This document shows, one piece after another, positions 33,493-42,240 of a DNA stretch of 64,000 nt. The stretch spans positions 2,170,001 to 2,234,000 of the forward strand of contig NZ_QZMU01000001.1 of NCBI RefSeq assembly GCF_003932505.1. The letters run 5' to 3'. Made by a program: the position numbers and the translations under genes. The notes beneath the pieces were generated by a model. That model saw only the letters and a list, made by a program, of their open reading frames with translations, did not search any database and had not been told where the DNA came from. Within the stretch, counting starts at the first letter, position 1, and every line of letters starts with the position of its first letter. This DNA is from Thiohalobacter thiocyanaticus (lineage in GTDB: Bacteria; Pseudomonadota; Gammaproteobacteria; Thiohalobacterales; Thiohalobacteraceae).

Positions 33493-34704
33493 ATGTCTGT
33501 TGCCGAAACCGCATCCCCGCTCGCTCCCCTGCGCCTGAAACGGCGCGAGGAACGCCGGCTGCGCGCCGGCCACCTGTGGGTCTACAGCAACGAGGTGGAC
33601 ACCGGCGCCACGCCGCTGACCGGCTTCGCGCCCGGTCAGCCGGTGCGGATCGAGGCCCACAACGGCCGTCCCCTGGGCAGCGGCTACGTCAACCCGCATT
33701 CGCTGATCTGTGCCCGCCTGGTCAGCCGGGATCCCGACCAGGTGCTGGACAAGTCGCTGCTGGTGCACCGGCTCAATGTCGCCCTGTCGCTGCGCCAGCG
33801 CCTGTACGAGCAGCCCTGTTACCGCCTGTGCTACGGCGAGGCCGACGGCCTGCCCGGGCTGATCGTCGACCGCTACGGTGACATCCTGGCGGTGCAGCTG
33901 ACCACCGCCGGCATGGAGGCGGTCCGGGAGGCGGTGATCGCCGCGCTGGAGCAGGTGCTGCGCCCGCAGGGTATCCTGCTGCGCAACGACACGGAGGTGC
34001 GTCGGCTGGAGGGCCTGGAAACCTATGTGGAGACATTGGGCGAAGTCCCCGATCCGGTTGTGGTGAGCGAGAACGGCGCGCGCTTCGAGGTCTCGCTGCA
34101 ATCGGGCCAGAAGACCGGCTGGTTCTACGACCAGGCCGACAACCGCGGCCGCCTGCGCCGCTACGCGGCCGGGGCGCGGGTGCTGGACGTGTTCAGTTAT
34201 GTCGGCGCCTGGGGCGTGCAGGCGGCACTGGCCGGCGCGAGCGAGGTCATCTGTGTGGACAGCTCGCGCGAGGCCCTGGAGCGCGCCGCGCATAATGCCG
34301 TGATCAATGGCGTCGGCGATCGGCTGCAGACGCGCCAGGGGGACGCCTTCGAGGCGCTCAAGGCGCTGCGCGAGGCCGATGAGCGTTTCGACCTGGTGAT
34401 TCTGGATCCGCCGGCCTTCATCAAGCGGCGCAAGGACATCGAGGCCGGCACCGAGGCCTACCAGCGGCTCAACCAGCTTGCCATCCGGCTGCTGGGCCGG
34501 GACGGCTTTCTGGTCACCGCCTCCTGTTCCCACCACATGCAGTCCGGGGCCTTCCGCCAGGCGGTGCATCGCGCCGCCCGTCATGTGGACCGGCGGCTGC
34601 AGATTCTGGAATGGGGCCAGCAGGCGGCGGATCATCCGCGTCATCCCGCCATTGTCGAGACCGATTATCTCAAGGCCCTGTACTGCCGGCTGGTGAGGGA
34701 CTGA
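33493..34704 (+). CDS. rlmI: 23S rRNA (cytosine-5)-methyltransferase RlmI family
   Basis: 403 residues from ATG 33493 ([20 protein letters not shown]); the upstream in-frame codons are repeat sequence. An N-terminal PUA domain ([16 protein letters not shown], about 17-32) precedes a Rossmann methyltransferase: motif [18 protein letters not shown] (about 231-247), acidic loop CVDSSREAL (about 254-262), motif [16 protein letters not shown] (about 304-317) and SCSHHM (about 341-346). This matches RlmI, which methylates C1962 of 23S rRNA in E. coli. Lgt starts 4 nt after the stop. Confidence 0.9.
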   Translation: MSVAETASPLAPLRLKRREERRLRAGHLWVYSNEVDTGATPLTGFAPGQPVRIEAHNGRPLGSGYVNPHSLICARLVSRDPDQVLDKSLLVHRLNVALSLRQRLYEQPCYRLCYGEADGLPGLIVDRYGDILAVQLTTAGMEAVREAVIAALEQVLRPQGILLRNDTEVRRLEGLETYVETLGEVPDPVVVSENGARFEVSLQSGQKTGWFYDQADNRGRLRRYAAGARVLDVFSYVGAWGVQAALAGASEVICVDSSREALERAAHNAVINGVGDRLQTRQGDAFEALKALREADERFDLVILDPPAFIKRRKDIEAGTEAYQRLNQLAIRLLGRDGFLVTASCSHHMQSGAFRQAVHRAARHVDRRLQILEWGQQAADHPRHPAIVETDYLKALYCRLVRD

Positions 34705-34708
34705 AGCC

Positions 34709-35500
34709 ATGCTGACCTACCCCGACATCGATCCCGCCATCGTGCGTTTCGGCGACTTCGCCCTGCACTGGTACGGCATGATGTACCTGATCGGCTTTGT
34801 CGGCGGCTGGTGGCTGGGCCGGGTGCGGGCGCGGCGGCCGGACTCCGGCTGGCAGGCGCAGGAGATCGGCGATCTGCTGTTCTATGCTGCTCTGGGTGTC
34901 ATTCTGGGCGGCCGCATCGGTTATATCCTGTTCTACAACTTCGGCCTGTTCCTCGAGGATCCGCTGCTGCTGCTGCGCATCTGGCAGGGCGGCATGTCTT
35001 TCCACGGCGGGTTGCTGGGCGTGCTGCTGGCGATGTGGCTGTACGGACGCCGGACCGGCCGGACTTTCTTTCAGGTCACCGACTTCATTGCCCCGCTGGT
35101 GCCCATCGGGCTGGGGGCGGGCCGTATCGGCAACTTCATCAACGGCGAGCTGTGGGGCCGGCCCACCGATCTGCCCTGGGGCATGGTGTTTCCCTTCGTC
35201 GACGCTCAACCGCGCCATCCGTCGATGCTCTACGAGGCCCTGCTGGAAGGGCTGGCGCTGTTCCTCATCCTGTGGTGGTTCTCGGCCCGGCCGCGGCCGC
35301 GCATGGCGGTCTCGGGGCTGTTCCTGCTGTGCTATGGTGTATTCCGGTTCGCGGTGGAATTCGTGCGCGAGCCCGACAGTCATCTGGGTTACATCGCCTT
35401 CGACTGGCTGACCATGGGGCACCTGCTGTCGGCGCCGATGGTGCTGTTCGGGGCGTTGCTGCTGTGGCTTGCGTATCGGGGGCGTAGCAGTGAGGAGTGA
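34709..35500 (+). CDS. lgt: Prolipoprotein diacylglyceryl transferase
   Basis: Inner-membrane enzyme that attaches diacylglycerol to the lipobox cysteine of prolipoproteins, the first step of lipoprotein maturation. 263 residues, seven membrane segments. Signature: [17 protein letters not shown] (about 96-112; catalytic His) and [20 protein letters not shown] (about 134-153). Further family residues are [13 protein letters not shown] (about 170-182). The final SSEE and the stop codon are encoded by the GTGAGGA repeat arm, giving an odd acidic C-terminus. Followed by thyA and folA, a conserved order in gammaproteobacteria. Confidence 0.96.
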   Translation: MLTYPDIDPAIVRFGDFALHWYGMMYLIGFVGGWWLGRVRARRPDSGWQAQEIGDLLFYAALGVILGGRIGYILFYNFGLFLEDPLLLLRIWQGGMSFHGGLLGVLLAMWLYGRRTGRTFFQVTDFIAPLVPIGLGAGRIGNFINGELWGRPTDLPWGMVFPFVDAQPRHPSMLYEALLEGLALFLILWWFSARPRPRMAVSGLFLLCYGVFRFAVEFVREPDSHLGYIAFDWLTMGHLLSAPMVLFGALLLWLAYRGRSSEE

Positions 35501-35682
35501 GGAGAGAATCGTGAGAGTGGCGGTCATACCTTCCCTGGCCGCCGGTCCGCCTTTACCCGTCATCCCCGCGCAGGCGGGGATCCAGTGGCCGCAGCGGTAT
35601 CCGGGTGCCTGCATGCGTCGGAATGACGCACCGGGCAGAGTTTCTCACACCCCCTCACTCCTCACTCCTAACTCCTCACACG
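35488..35682. repeat. Composite palindrome: GTGAGGA arms around a dRS3-like element
   Basis: The left arm AGTGAGGAGTGAGGAGAG (35489-35506) overlaps the lgt stop. The right arm CCCTCACTCCTCACTCCTAA (35653-35672) and CTCCTCAC are inverted, with a 7-nt period. The inner dRS3-like element (35557-35627) is intact on its left (GTCATCCCCGCGCAGGCGGG) but degenerate on its right (GCATGCGTCGGAATGACG). Confidence 0.85.
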
Positions 35683-35698
35683 AGCAAGAGGCAACAAC

Positions 35699-36493
35699 GT
35701 GAAGCAGTATCTCGATCTCATGCGCCATGTGCGCGAGCACGGCGTGAAGAAGCAGGACCGCACCGGCACCGGCACGCTCAGCGTGTTCGGTCACCAGATG
35801 CGGTTCGATCTGGGCGAGGGCTTCCCGGTGGTCACCACCAAGAAGCTGCACCTGCGCTCCATCATCCATGAGCTGCTGTGGTTCCTGCAGGGCGACACCA
35901 ACGTCAGGTATCTGCATGAGAACAAGGTCAGCATCTGGGACGAGTGGGCCGACGATAACGGCGACCTGGGCCCGATCTACGGCTACCAGTGGCGCAGCTG
36001 GCCGACGCCGGACGGCCGTCACATCGATCAGATCGCGCAGGTGGTCGAGCAGCTCAGGCACAATCCGGACTCGCGCCGCATCATCGTCAGCGCCTGGAAC
36101 GTGGCCGACATCGAGCACATGGCGCTACCGCCCTGTCATGCCTTCTTCCAGTTCTATGTCGCCGAGGGCCGGCTGTCCTGCCAGCTCTACCAGCGCAGCG
36201 CCGACATCTTCCTGGGGGTGCCATTCAATATCGCCTCCTATGCCCTGCTGACCCTGATGCTGGCGCAGGTCTGCGACCTGCAGCCGGGGGACTTCGTTCA
36301 CACCCTGGGCGATGCCCATCTGTATCTCAATCATCTGGAGCAGGCCGACGAGCAGCTCACCCGCAAGCCCTATCCGCTGCCGCTGATGCGCATCAATCCC
36401 GGGGTGAAGGATATCTTCGGTTTCCGTTTCGAGGACTTCGAGCTGGTCGGTTACGAACACCACCCTCACATCAGGGCGCCGGTGGCGGTGTGA
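35699..36493 (+). CDS. thyA: Thymidylate synthase
   Basis: Makes dTMP from dUMP using methylene-THF. 264 residues, GTG start; the short E. coli-type form. Catalytic cysteine in [12 protein letters not shown] (Cys about 146), folate/dUMP residues in [13 protein letters not shown] (about 19-31), [16 protein letters not shown] and [16 protein letters not shown] (about 169-184). The stop overlaps the folA GTG start by 4 nt, coupling the enzyme to DHFR, which regenerates THF from its DHF product. Confidence 0.97.
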   Translation: MKQYLDLMRHVREHGVKKQDRTGTGTLSVFGHQMRFDLGEGFPVVTTKKLHLRSIIHELLWFLQGDTNVRYLHENKVSIWDEWADDNGDLGPIYGYQWRSWPTPDGRHIDQIAQVVEQLRHNPDSRRIIVSAWNVADIEHMALPPCHAFFQFYVAEGRLSCQLYQRSADIFLGVPFNIASYALLTLMLAQVCDLQPGDFVHTLGDAHLYLNHLEQADEQLTRKPYPLPLMRINPGVKDIFGFRFEDFELVGYEHHPHIRAPVAV

Positions 36494-36978
36494 TCATCTC
36501 TTTTGTCGTTGCCATGGATCGCAACCGGCTGATCGGCAGCCGCAACGGTCTGCCCTGGCACCTGCCGGCTGATCTCGCGCATTTCAAGCGGGTAACGATG
36601 GGCAAGCCCATCATCATGGGCCGCAGGACGCATGAATCCATCGGCCGGGCGCTGCCGGGACGACAGAATATCGTGGTCAGCCGCAACCCGGCCTACCGCG
36701 CTGCCGGCTGCGATGTGGTCGATTCCTTCGACGCCGCGCTGGCCGCGGCCGGTGATGCCGATGAGGTTATGGTCATCGGCGGCGCCGAGTTGTTCGAGCG
36801 CACCCTGCACCGGGCCGGGCGCATCTATCTCACCGTGATCGAGCATACGTTTGAAGGTGATACCTGGCTGCCGGAATGGAACCCGGACGACTGGAAGCAA
36901 CTCAGTCGCGAACAGCATGCGCCGGATGACAGAAACCCCTATCCCTATCGTTTCGAGTTGCTGGAACGCAGGCAGTGA
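36490..36978 (+). CDS. folA: Dihydrofolate reductase
   Basis: 162 residues from GTG 36490, overlapping the thyA stop. Reduces dihydrofolate to THF with NADPH. The substrate pocket is [20 protein letters not shown] (about 11-30), with the conserved Asp in [28 protein letters not shown] (about 38-57) and the NADPH loop MVIGGAELF (about 94-102) are intact. Length is typical of chromosomal DHFR. Confidence 0.97.
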   Translation: MIISFVVAMDRNRLIGSRNGLPWHLPADLAHFKRVTMGKPIIMGRRTHESIGRALPGRQNIVVSRNPAYRAAGCDVVDSFDAALAAAGDADEVMVIGGAELFERTLHRAGRIYLTVIEHTFEGDTWLPEWNPDDWKQLSREQHAPDDRNPYPYRFELLERRQ

Positions 36979-37065
36979 TGTCGCAGTCGTTCGCGTGCGC
37001 TCGCGGCCTGTTACGACTTTTGCCGTGGCGGTTTTCCGCCACTGTGTCCCCGATCTTCCAGCGAT

Positions 37066-37081
37066 TGTGACCTGAATCACA
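37066..37081 (+). promoter_or_regulatory. Perfect CRP/Vfr-type site
   Basis: TGTGA, CCTGAA, TCACA: a perfect match to TGTGA-N6-TCACA. A TATTAA at 37132-37137 without a convincing -35 would give a start near 37144 and place the site centre near -70, a known class I activation distance. It probably controls the secreted protein at 37205. Confidence 0.6.
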
Positions 37082-37204
37082 AATCCGTCAACGCCACCTG
37101 TCTCAACCGCGCTGAAGCCGTTTTCTTCTGCTATTAATTAAGCCTGAATTCAGCTTGCCGGCGCATCCTGTAGCCATCATCAACAGCAAGCACGGAGAAT
37201 CGAA

Positions 37205-37603
37205 ATGAACACGGCATGGAAAACAATCGTCCTTGCGGTCGCGCTGACTGTTGCCGGCACCGGCGCTGCACTTGCCGCCGGTGGCGGTGGCAACGGCAAG
37301 GGACAGGGCTACGAGAACGACAATTACGGACAGGAGCGCGCCGCCGAGGTTCGCGAGCGCAACGAGCAGCGCAAGCTGGAACATGACCGCGATATGGACC
37401 GTGAGCGTTACCGCGATCCGGATGCCGAGCGCGACAGCATGAAGTCCAAGGCGAAGGCCAAGGGTGACGGCAATGGCATGGGCAACGGCAAGGCCGGCGA
37501 AGGCAAGGGCGGTCAGGTCCAGGACCGGGACCGGGACCGCATCCACCAGGACGATGGCGAGCCGCAGGGCAAGGCCAAGCGCTGGTGGTGGCCCTTCGAC
37601 TGA
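37205..37603 (+). CDS. Small secreted, highly charged low-complexity protein
   Basis: 132 residues. A clear signal peptide (MNTAWKTIVLAVALTVAGTG, cleavage after ALA near residue 24) is followed by a glycine/asparagine stretch, then a region of alternating Glu/Arg/Asp (RAAEVRERNEQRKLEHDRDM, about 45-64), a second glycine-rich basic segment and a tail KRWWWPFD. No cysteine, no fold signature; probably disordered in the periplasm. AGCACGGAGA precedes ATG. A CRP-like site lies upstream and a strong terminator downstream, so it is a single-gene transcript. Function unknown. Confidence 0.8.
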   Translation: MNTAWKTIVLAVALTVAGTGAALAAGGGGNGKGQGYENDNYGQERAAEVRERNEQRKLEHDRDMDRERYRDPDAERDSMKSKAKAKGDGNGMGNGKAGEGKGGQVQDRDRDRIHQDDGEPQGKAKRWWWPFD

Positions 37604-37655
37604 TATCCACGGATCACACTGAATACACGCTTCCTCTGGCCTGCACTGAGGTCTT

Positions 37656-37687
37656 GGCCCTCCCTTCGGGGAGGGCCTTTTTTATTT
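37656..37687 (+). terminator. Rho-independent terminator
   Basis: GGCCCTCCC, loop TTCGG, GGAGGGCC then TTTTTTATTT. Ideal stem and U-run, 53 nt after the small secreted gene. Confidence 0.93.
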
Positions 37688-37698
37688 GTCGAGTGAGG

Positions 37699-37778
37699 AG
37701 GATGGGTGGAACGAAGCGCAACCCATTATTGGATCGGCCATGGTGATGGGTTACGGCGCTGAGCGACTTCATCCAGCC
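37699..37778. repeat. AGGATGGGTGGAACGAAGCG palindrome at apaH 3' end
   Basis: AGGATGGGTGGAACGAAGCG with CAACCCATTATTGG is mirrored by GATGGGTTACGGCGCTGAGC with GACTTCATCC. The apaH stop (37769-37771, read leftward) is inside the right arm, within GGATGA. Confidence 0.75.
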
Positions 37779-38611
37779 TGTCCCGGCCTGCGGGCGCCGG
37801 GACAGTCGATGCTGATGCGTTCGGGCTTGTCTGTGTCCAGGCGCAGGGCGGTGAGCTGATGGCCCCAGACGCAGCCGGTGTCCAGCGGATGGACGCCGGG
37901 GCTGGTGACCGTACCCAGCGAGGCCCAGTGGCCGAACAGGACATTCAGGCCGCGGCTGGCACGGCCGGGCGCCTCGAACCAGGGCAGAAAGCCCGGCGGC
38001 TGGCTGCCGGGCGGACCGCTGTGGCGGAATTCCATCATACCTTCCGGTGTACAGTAACGCAGGCGGGTGCAGGCATTGACGATGAACCGCAGGCGGTCAT
38101 GCCCCGTGAGTTGCGCCGACCAGGTGTCGGGTTGATTACCGTACATGTGGGCAAGAAAGTCCCGGCAGTGCGTATCGTCGCGCAGGACGGCTTCCACCTC
38201 GCGGCTGCAGGACTGTGCCAGGTCCAGGTCCCACTGAGGCGGCAGGCCGGCATGCACCAGGCTGTAACCGAGCGTGGCATCGTGATGGAACAGGGGGCGT
38301 TGCCGCAGCCAGTCCAGCAGCTCGTCCCGGTCGGGGGCCTCGAGTATCGGCAGCAGGGTGTCTCTGGCCTTCAGCCGGTCGGCGTAACGGCTGATGGCGA
38401 GCAGATGCAGGTCGTGATTGCCCAGTACACTGACGACACGCCCCCCCAGCGCGCGGATGAAGCGCAGGGTCTCCAGCGATTGCGGTCCCCGGTTGACCAG
38501 GTCACCGGCGAACCAGAGCCGGTCGGCGGCCGGGTCGAAGTGCAGCCGGTCCAGCAGCCGTTGCAGCTCGTCCAGGCAGCCCTGGACGTCACCGATGGCG
38601 TAGACGGCCAT
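37769..38611 (-). CDS. apaH: Bis(5'-nucleosyl)-tetraphosphatase, symmetrical
   Basis: Hydrolyses Ap4A and related alarmone-like dinucleotides to two ADP. 280 residues with the metallophosphoesterase motifs AIGDVQGCLDELQRLLDRL (about 5-23), FAGDLVNRGPQS (about 35-46) and VLGNHDLHLLAI (about 62-73). Partner gene apaG is immediately upstream on the same strand, but a composite palindrome separates them. The last residues GQAG and the stop lie inside a repeat arm. Confidence 0.96.
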   Translation of the reverse strand: MAVYAIGDVQGCLDELQRLLDRLHFDPAADRLWFAGDLVNRGPQSLETLRFIRALGGRVVSVLGNHDLHLLAISRYADRLKARDTLLPILEAPDRDELLDWLRQRPLFHHDATLGYSLVHAGLPPQWDLDLAQSCSREVEAVLRDDTHCRDFLAHMYGNQPDTWSAQLTGHDRLRFIVNACTRLRYCTPEGMMEFRHSGPPGSQPPGFLPWFEAPGRASRGLNVLFGHWASLGTVTSPGVHPLDTGCVWGHQLTALRLDTDKPERISIDCPGARRPGQAG

Positions 38612-38634
38612 TGCGGGTTTCCTGTGTTATGTGT

Positions 38635-38794
38635 TTAACGCAGAGGCGCAAAGGCGCAGAGAACGCAAAGTTTTTTCGTTGCATGATTGCGGCCGTATCA
38701 GTGACTTCTATCCGATACTGTGCAGGCCATTCCGGCGCACGCCGGAACCAATGGTTCTCTTGGCGTCCTCTGCGCCTTTGCGTTCCTGCGTTGA
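38635..38794. repeat. Composite palindrome: GCGCAAAGGCGCAGAG arms between apaG and apaH
   Basis: The left arm AACGCAGAGGCGCAAAGGCG (38638-38657) and the right arm CTCTGCGCCTTTGCGTTCCT (38769-38788) are inverted. The inner palindrome (38725-38755) is GGCCATTCCGGCG with CGCCGGAACCAATGG. Confidence 0.8.
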
Positions 38795-38809
38795 GATCTA
38801 TAAGGCTGC

Positions 38810-39190
38810 TCAATGCAGCGTACGGGGAATGGACAGGGTGAAGGCGGGGATCTCGGCGTCGAACTCGACGCCGTCGTCGGCGATCATCTGGTAGCTGCCG
38901 CGCATGCTGCCCACCGAGGTCTCGATCATGGTGCCGCTGGTGTACTGGAATGATCCGCCCGGTTCCAGGTGCGGCTGCTCGCCGACCACGCCCTCGCCGC
39001 GCACCTCTTGGGACTTGCCGTTGCTGTCGGTGATGATCCAGTGCCGGGTCAGCAGCTTGGCGGCCACGCTGCCGGTATTGCGGATGGTGATGGTGTAGGC
39101 GAAGACGTAGCGGTTGTCCTCCGGGCTGGACTGTTCCTCGATGTAGGTGGTCTGCACCTCGACCTCGATATGATAGGGCGTGCTGCTCAT
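38810..39190 (-). CDS. apaG: ApaG protein
   Basis: 126 residues from ATG 39190 (MSSTPYHIEVEVQTTYIEEQ); the longer upstream frame is not coding-like. Single Ig-like/fibronectin-type beta domain with YVFAYTITIRNTGSVAAKLL (about 28-47), HWIITDSNGKSQEVRGEGVV (about 50-69) and GTMRGSY-like MRGSYQM (about 95-101). Its role is poorly defined (linked genetically to Co/Mg handling and Ap4A metabolism). Normally next to rsmA; here rsmA is 3.3 kb away, with glk, pgl and small genes between. Confidence 0.94.
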   Translation of the reverse strand: MSSTPYHIEVEVQTTYIEEQSSPEDNRYVFAYTITIRNTGSVAAKLLTRHWIITDSNGKSQEVRGEGVVGEQPHLEPGGSFQYTSGTMIETSVGSMRGSYQMIADDGVEFDAEIPAFTLSIPRTLH

Positions 39191-39290
39191 GGTCTGTCCT
39201 GTCGGTTCGGGAGCTGCATAGGATACGGATCGAGCCGGCCTGTGCCAAAAAACAACCGCAGGGAGTCCGGGGGTGGGCCCGCCGGTCGGC

Positions 39291-40280
39291 TCAGGCGGAG
39301 GTGCGGGCGGCCAGCTGCAGCGCGCCCAGCAGCCCCGGCTGGGGATGGGTGATGACGTGGACCGGGAGACCCTGCATGAGTTCGCGCATCGGCCCCTTGG
39401 CATGAAAGGCGGCGAGAAAGTCCGGCCGGCGCAGCCAGTCCAGGATGCGCGGGGCGATGCCGCCGGCGATGAACAGGCCGGCGAAGGGCAGGGTACACAG
39501 GGCCCAGTTGCCGGCCTGGGCGCCGTAGAGACGGACGAATTCGCGCAGGGCCTGTGCGGCCGCGGGGTCGGTGCCGGCTATGGCTGCTGCACTGATGCGG
39601 GCGGCGGCGTCGGCGGCCTCCGGGTCGATCCCTGGCACAGCGTCACCGCGCCGGCAGAAGAAAAGGTACAGGCGCACCAGGCCGGGCCCCGAGACCAGCC
39701 GTTCCCAGGAGACGGTGTCGAGTTCCGCCGCCAGCATCTGGAGCAGGTCCCGTTGCAACGGGGTGCGCGGGGCGAAGTCCGTATGTCCGGCCTCGGCGGC
39801 GAGGACCTCGAGGCCGCCGGCGCAGGCCACCACACTGGCATGGCCCAGTCCGGTGCCGGCGCCGATCACCGCCCGGTTGGCGCCGGTCCGGGGCCAACCG
39901 GTCTGCAGGCAGGCCAGATCGGCCGGCTGCAGGGCATCCAGTGCATGGCCGATGGCGGCGAAGTCGTTGACCAGATGCACCCGCTCGAGGCCATGCCGCT
40001 CGGCGAGACGGCGGCTGTCCAGCTGCCAGGGCAGGTTGGTCACCTGCGCCCGGCTCTGATCGGACGGACCCAGCACCGGTCCGGCGATGGCCAGGCAGGC
40101 GCGTGCCGGCGGTGACTCGCAGCACTGCAGATAGTCCGCCAGCAGGGCGTCGAAATCAGCGTAGTCGCCGCTGGCGTAGCGACGCTCGTTGCGCCAGGAG
40201 CGGATGTCGTCGGCGGGGGCCAGCACCAGCCGGGTATGGGTGCCGCCGATGTCGCCGGCCAGGATCAGGGTGCCGGTCAC
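39291..40280 (-). CDS. glk: Glucokinase
   Basis: Phosphorylates glucose to glucose 6-phosphate with ATP. 329 residues from GTG 40280, chosen because TGTLILAGDIGGTHTRLVLA is the family start and the codon overlaps the pgl stop by 4 nt. ATP loop GDIGGTHTR (about 9-17), sugar residues VHLVNDFAAIGHAL (about 93-106), GAGTGLGHA (about 130-138) and EAGHTDFAP (about 154-162) are all present. With pgl upstream it forms a two-gene operon feeding the oxidative pentose/Entner-Doudoroff routes. Confidence 0.94.
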   Translation of the reverse strand: MTGTLILAGDIGGTHTRLVLAPADDIRSWRNERRYASGDYADFDALLADYLQCCESPPARACLAIAGPVLGPSDQSRAQVTNLPWQLDSRRLAERHGLERVHLVNDFAAIGHALDALQPADLACLQTGWPRTGANRAVIGAGTGLGHASVVACAGGLEVLAAEAGHTDFAPRTPLQRDLLQMLAAELDTVSWERLVSGPGLVRLYLFFCRRGDAVPGIDPEAADAAARISAAAIAGTDPAAAQALREFVRLYGAQAGNWALCTLPFAGLFIAGGIAPRILDWLRRPDFLAAFHAKGPMRELMQGLPVHVITHPQPGLLGALQLAARTSA

Positions 40281-41074
40281 GGTGCCAGTCTCCCGGCGGC
40301 GGCCGCGTCCAGGTGCCATTCAACCCGGCCCCGGGCGGCGATGCGCTGCACCGGCAGTAGCTCCCCGTTCGCGGGCGTGCCCAGCACCCGGGCGATGCAG
40401 GCGGCCTTGTCCGCGCCGGCGACCAGGAACAGCAGCTGCCGGGCGGCCTCGAGCACGGGATAGGTCAGGGTCAGCCGCCAGCTGTCGTGTTGTTCCACGT
40501 GCACCGGAGCGACCCAGCGGGCGCGTTCTTCCAGCACCGGGGTGCCGGGGAACAGGGAGGCGGTATGTCCGTCCGGGCCCAGGCCCAGCAGGATCAGGTC
40601 AAGAACGGGCACGCCTGCCTCATTGTGGGGCAGTTGCCGCTCCAGCAATCCGGCGTAGTCGGCTGCATCCTGTGCGATCCGGGCCGGCTCGGCCAGCATG
40701 GGATGGATCTGGCCGGCGGCCAGCGGGGCCCGGTCCAGCCAGGCCGCGCGGGCCATGCCGTAATTGCTGTCCGGATGTTCCGGCGGCACGGCGCGCTCGT
40801 CCCCGAAATAGATCTGCAGGGCCGGCCAGGGCAGCTGCTGCGACCAGGGCGGCCCGGCCAACAGTTCGTAGAGCCGGCGCGGGGTGCTGCCGCCCGCCAG
40901 CGCCAGGTGGCAGCTGCCGCGCGCGGATCCGGCTTCCCGACACAGGGCCGTGACCCGCTCGGCGGCGGCACGACTCAGGGCTTCCGGATTATTGTGTATA
41001 CGGATGTCGGCCCCGGCCTTGGCTGCGGCTGCTGTCGAGTTGGCCGCTGGTGGCGGTGGATCCGGAAAAGGCAT
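40277..41074 (-). CDS. pgl: 6-phosphogluconolactonase
   Basis: Hydrolyses 6-phosphogluconolactone. 265 residues from ATG 41074 (MPFPDPPPP); a TTG at 41101 would add nine residues. The first 35 residues are a proline/alanine-rich extension compared with the usual 230-240. Family motifs: CHLALAGGSTPRRLYELL (about 64-81), FGDERAVPPEHPDSNYGM (about 96-113) and LGLGPDGHTASLFPGTPV (about 162-179). The stop overlaps the glk start (GTGA), so translation is coupled. Confidence 0.92.
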   Translation of the reverse strand: MPFPDPPPPAANSTAAAAKAGADIRIHNNPEALSRAAAERVTALCREAGSARGSCHLALAGGSTPRRLYELLAGPPWSQQLPWPALQIYFGDERAVPPEHPDSNYGMARAAWLDRAPLAAGQIHPMLAEPARIAQDAADYAGLLERQLPHNEAGVPVLDLILLGLGPDGHTASLFPGTPVLEERARWVAPVHVEQHDSWRLTLTYPVLEAARQLLFLVAGADKAACIARVLGTPANGELLPVQRIAARGRVEWHLDAAAAGRLAP

Positions 41075-41142
41075 TGGATTTCCGTGTCTTCGCGCAATCA
41101 AGGAGATGATGGCACAAAGCCCTGCGGGGAGAAACCACAGGC

Positions 41143-41156
41143 TTGACGGGGGTCAA
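41143..41156 (+). promoter_or_regulatory. FNR/ANR-like box TTGAC-GGGG-GTCAA
   Basis: A perfect 14-bp palindrome with the TTGAN-N4-NTCAA layout of FNR-family regulators, 58 nt before ATG 41214. TATAGT at 41179-41184 could be a -10, and the box would then be centred near -41, the class II position. Confidence 0.45.
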
Positions 41157-41213
41157 CACGGGACGGAGGGCGAGGGGCTATAGTTTTCATACAAACATCG
41201 CGAAGGAGGCGGC

Positions 41214-41420
41214 ATGTACCTCAAAGACAAGCTCCATGGTGACCTGATCGAGATTCTCGATACGGGGGCGCTGTTCGACCCCTGCCGGGAGGAGGTGACC
41301 GGCCGCATGCACGCCGGCGAGGAGATGCAGGATCCGGCAGGCTTCGCCAAGGCCGGGCTGGTGTTCCCCTCCGGCGAGGCGCTGCCGCGCTGCTGGGTCG
41401 ACCCCAAATACCGCAGCTGA
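41214..41420 (+). CDS. Conserved small protein of unknown function
   Basis: 68 residues, MYLKDKLHGDLIEILDTGAL and onward, ending GEALPRCWVDPKYRS. An excellent GAAGGAGG Shine-Dalgarno 5 nt before ATG and an FNR-like box upstream make it a real, probably oxygen- or redox-controlled gene. The sequence looks like a compact soluble protein (HAGEEMQDPAGFAKAGLVFP near 37-56) with two cysteines. I recall similar short proteins as conserved hypotheticals in related bacteria but know no function. Confidence 0.75.
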   Translation: MYLKDKLHGDLIEILDTGALFDPCREEVTGRMHAGEEMQDPAGFAKAGLVFPSGEALPRCWVDPKYRS

Positions 41421-41453
41421 GCCGCGACCAGGGGCCGCACGGCGGGGAGGAAT

Positions 41454-41467
41454 GTGATCCCCGTCAC
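41454..41467 (+). promoter_or_regulatory. FNR/CRP-family-like box GTGAT-CCCC-GTCAC
   Basis: A perfect inner palindrome (TGA-N6-TCA) similar to the box at 41143-41156 but with CCCC as spacer. It lies 119 nt before the small gene at 41586. Weaker match to FNR consensus than the first box. Confidence 0.35.
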
Positions 41468-41585
41468 GGCGGCGTGCGCTCATTGGCCTAAAATCCCGTC
41501 GCAATTCCTCAAGTTTCGGTGCTGCCGGACCGATCCTTGCATTATAAGGGGGTCAGACAATCACACTGACCCGAGAGCGAGGCCA

Positions 41586-41768
41586 ATGCGACATCATTAC
41601 CGAAAACCCGATCCACTGGTGCTGCTGGCGCTTTTCGTCGGGCTGGGGGTGGTCGTGACCACCGGCACCCTGGCCGTGGGCACGGACCCGGCGCCAGCCA
41701 CCATTACCTCCGCCGCGGCTGCCGATCCGGCCGCCTTCAGCCAGCAGGCGCCGCCGCTGCGGCCCTGA
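41586..41768 (+). CDS. Small single-pass membrane protein
   Basis: 60 residues: a basic start MRHHYRKPDPL, one hydrophobic segment VLLALFVGLGVVVTTGTLAV (about 12-31), then a Pro/Ala-rich tail. GCGAGG lies 4-9 nt upstream of ATG. The gene ends one base before the convergent universal stress gene. A real but unassignable small gene; the low-complexity tail keeps confidence moderate. Confidence 0.55.
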   Translation: MRHHYRKPDPLVLLALFVGLGVVVTTGTLAVGTDPAPATITSAAAADPAAFSQQAPPLRP

Positions 41769-41769
41769 T

Positions 41770-42213
41770 TCAGGCCGGCTGGATCCGCACCGCCAGGACG
41801 TCACAGGGCGCGCCCTGCAGCACCCCGTTGGCGGTTGAACCCAGCAGCCGGCCCAGACCGTGGCGGCCATGGCTGCCGATCACGAGCAGGTCCACTGCCT
41901 GTTCCTCGGCCACGCGCAGGATTTCGTGCTTGGTCGAGCCGGTCTCCAGATGATGTTTGATCTCTCCCGGCCAGTCCATCGAGGCGGCCATCTCCGCCAG
42001 CTTGTTGCGTGCCGTGTCGATGACCTGAGTCTCCAGGGTCACGTCTTCCGGCAGGACCAGTTCGCTGGCCAGGTCCAGATGCAGGAATTCCACCACGTGA
42101 ACCAGCGACAGGCGGGCCTGGCTGTGGGCGGCGATCTGCATGGCGCGCCGGGTGACCTGCTCGAAATCCGGCATGAAATCGACCGCGACCAGCACATGTG
42201 AATACTCGGACAT
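41770..42213 (-). CDS. Universal stress protein (UspA family)
   Basis: 147 residues starting MSEYSHVLVAVDFMPDFEQV. The ATP-binding signature GSHGRHGLGRLLGSTANGVL (about 115-134) fits the G-2x-G-9x-G(S/T) pattern of nucleotide-binding Usps. Usps act in starvation, oxygen limitation and redox stress. It is probably co-transcribed with the small membrane gene 42241-42402 upstream; FNR-like boxes are on the neighbouring opposite-strand genes, not directly before it. Confidence 0.94.
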   Translation of the reverse strand: MSEYSHVLVAVDFMPDFEQVTRRAMQIAAHSQARLSLVHVVEFLHLDLASELVLPEDVTLETQVIDTARNKLAEMAASMDWPGEIKHHLETGSTKHEILRVAEEQAVDLLVIGSHGRHGLGRLLGSTANGVLQGAPCDVLAVRIQPA

Positions 42214-42240
42214 CAGACGGGCTCCATGATGAGGGGGTGT

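Noticed and set aside
37025-37042. GTGGCGGTTTTCCGCCAC hairpin after folA considered as a terminator
   Set aside because: Short stem and no U-run downstream; not convincing.
41143-41184. TTGACG plus TATAGT as a plain sigma-70 promoter
   Set aside because: The spacing is 30 nt, far too long; the TTGAC is better read as half of the FNR-like palindrome.
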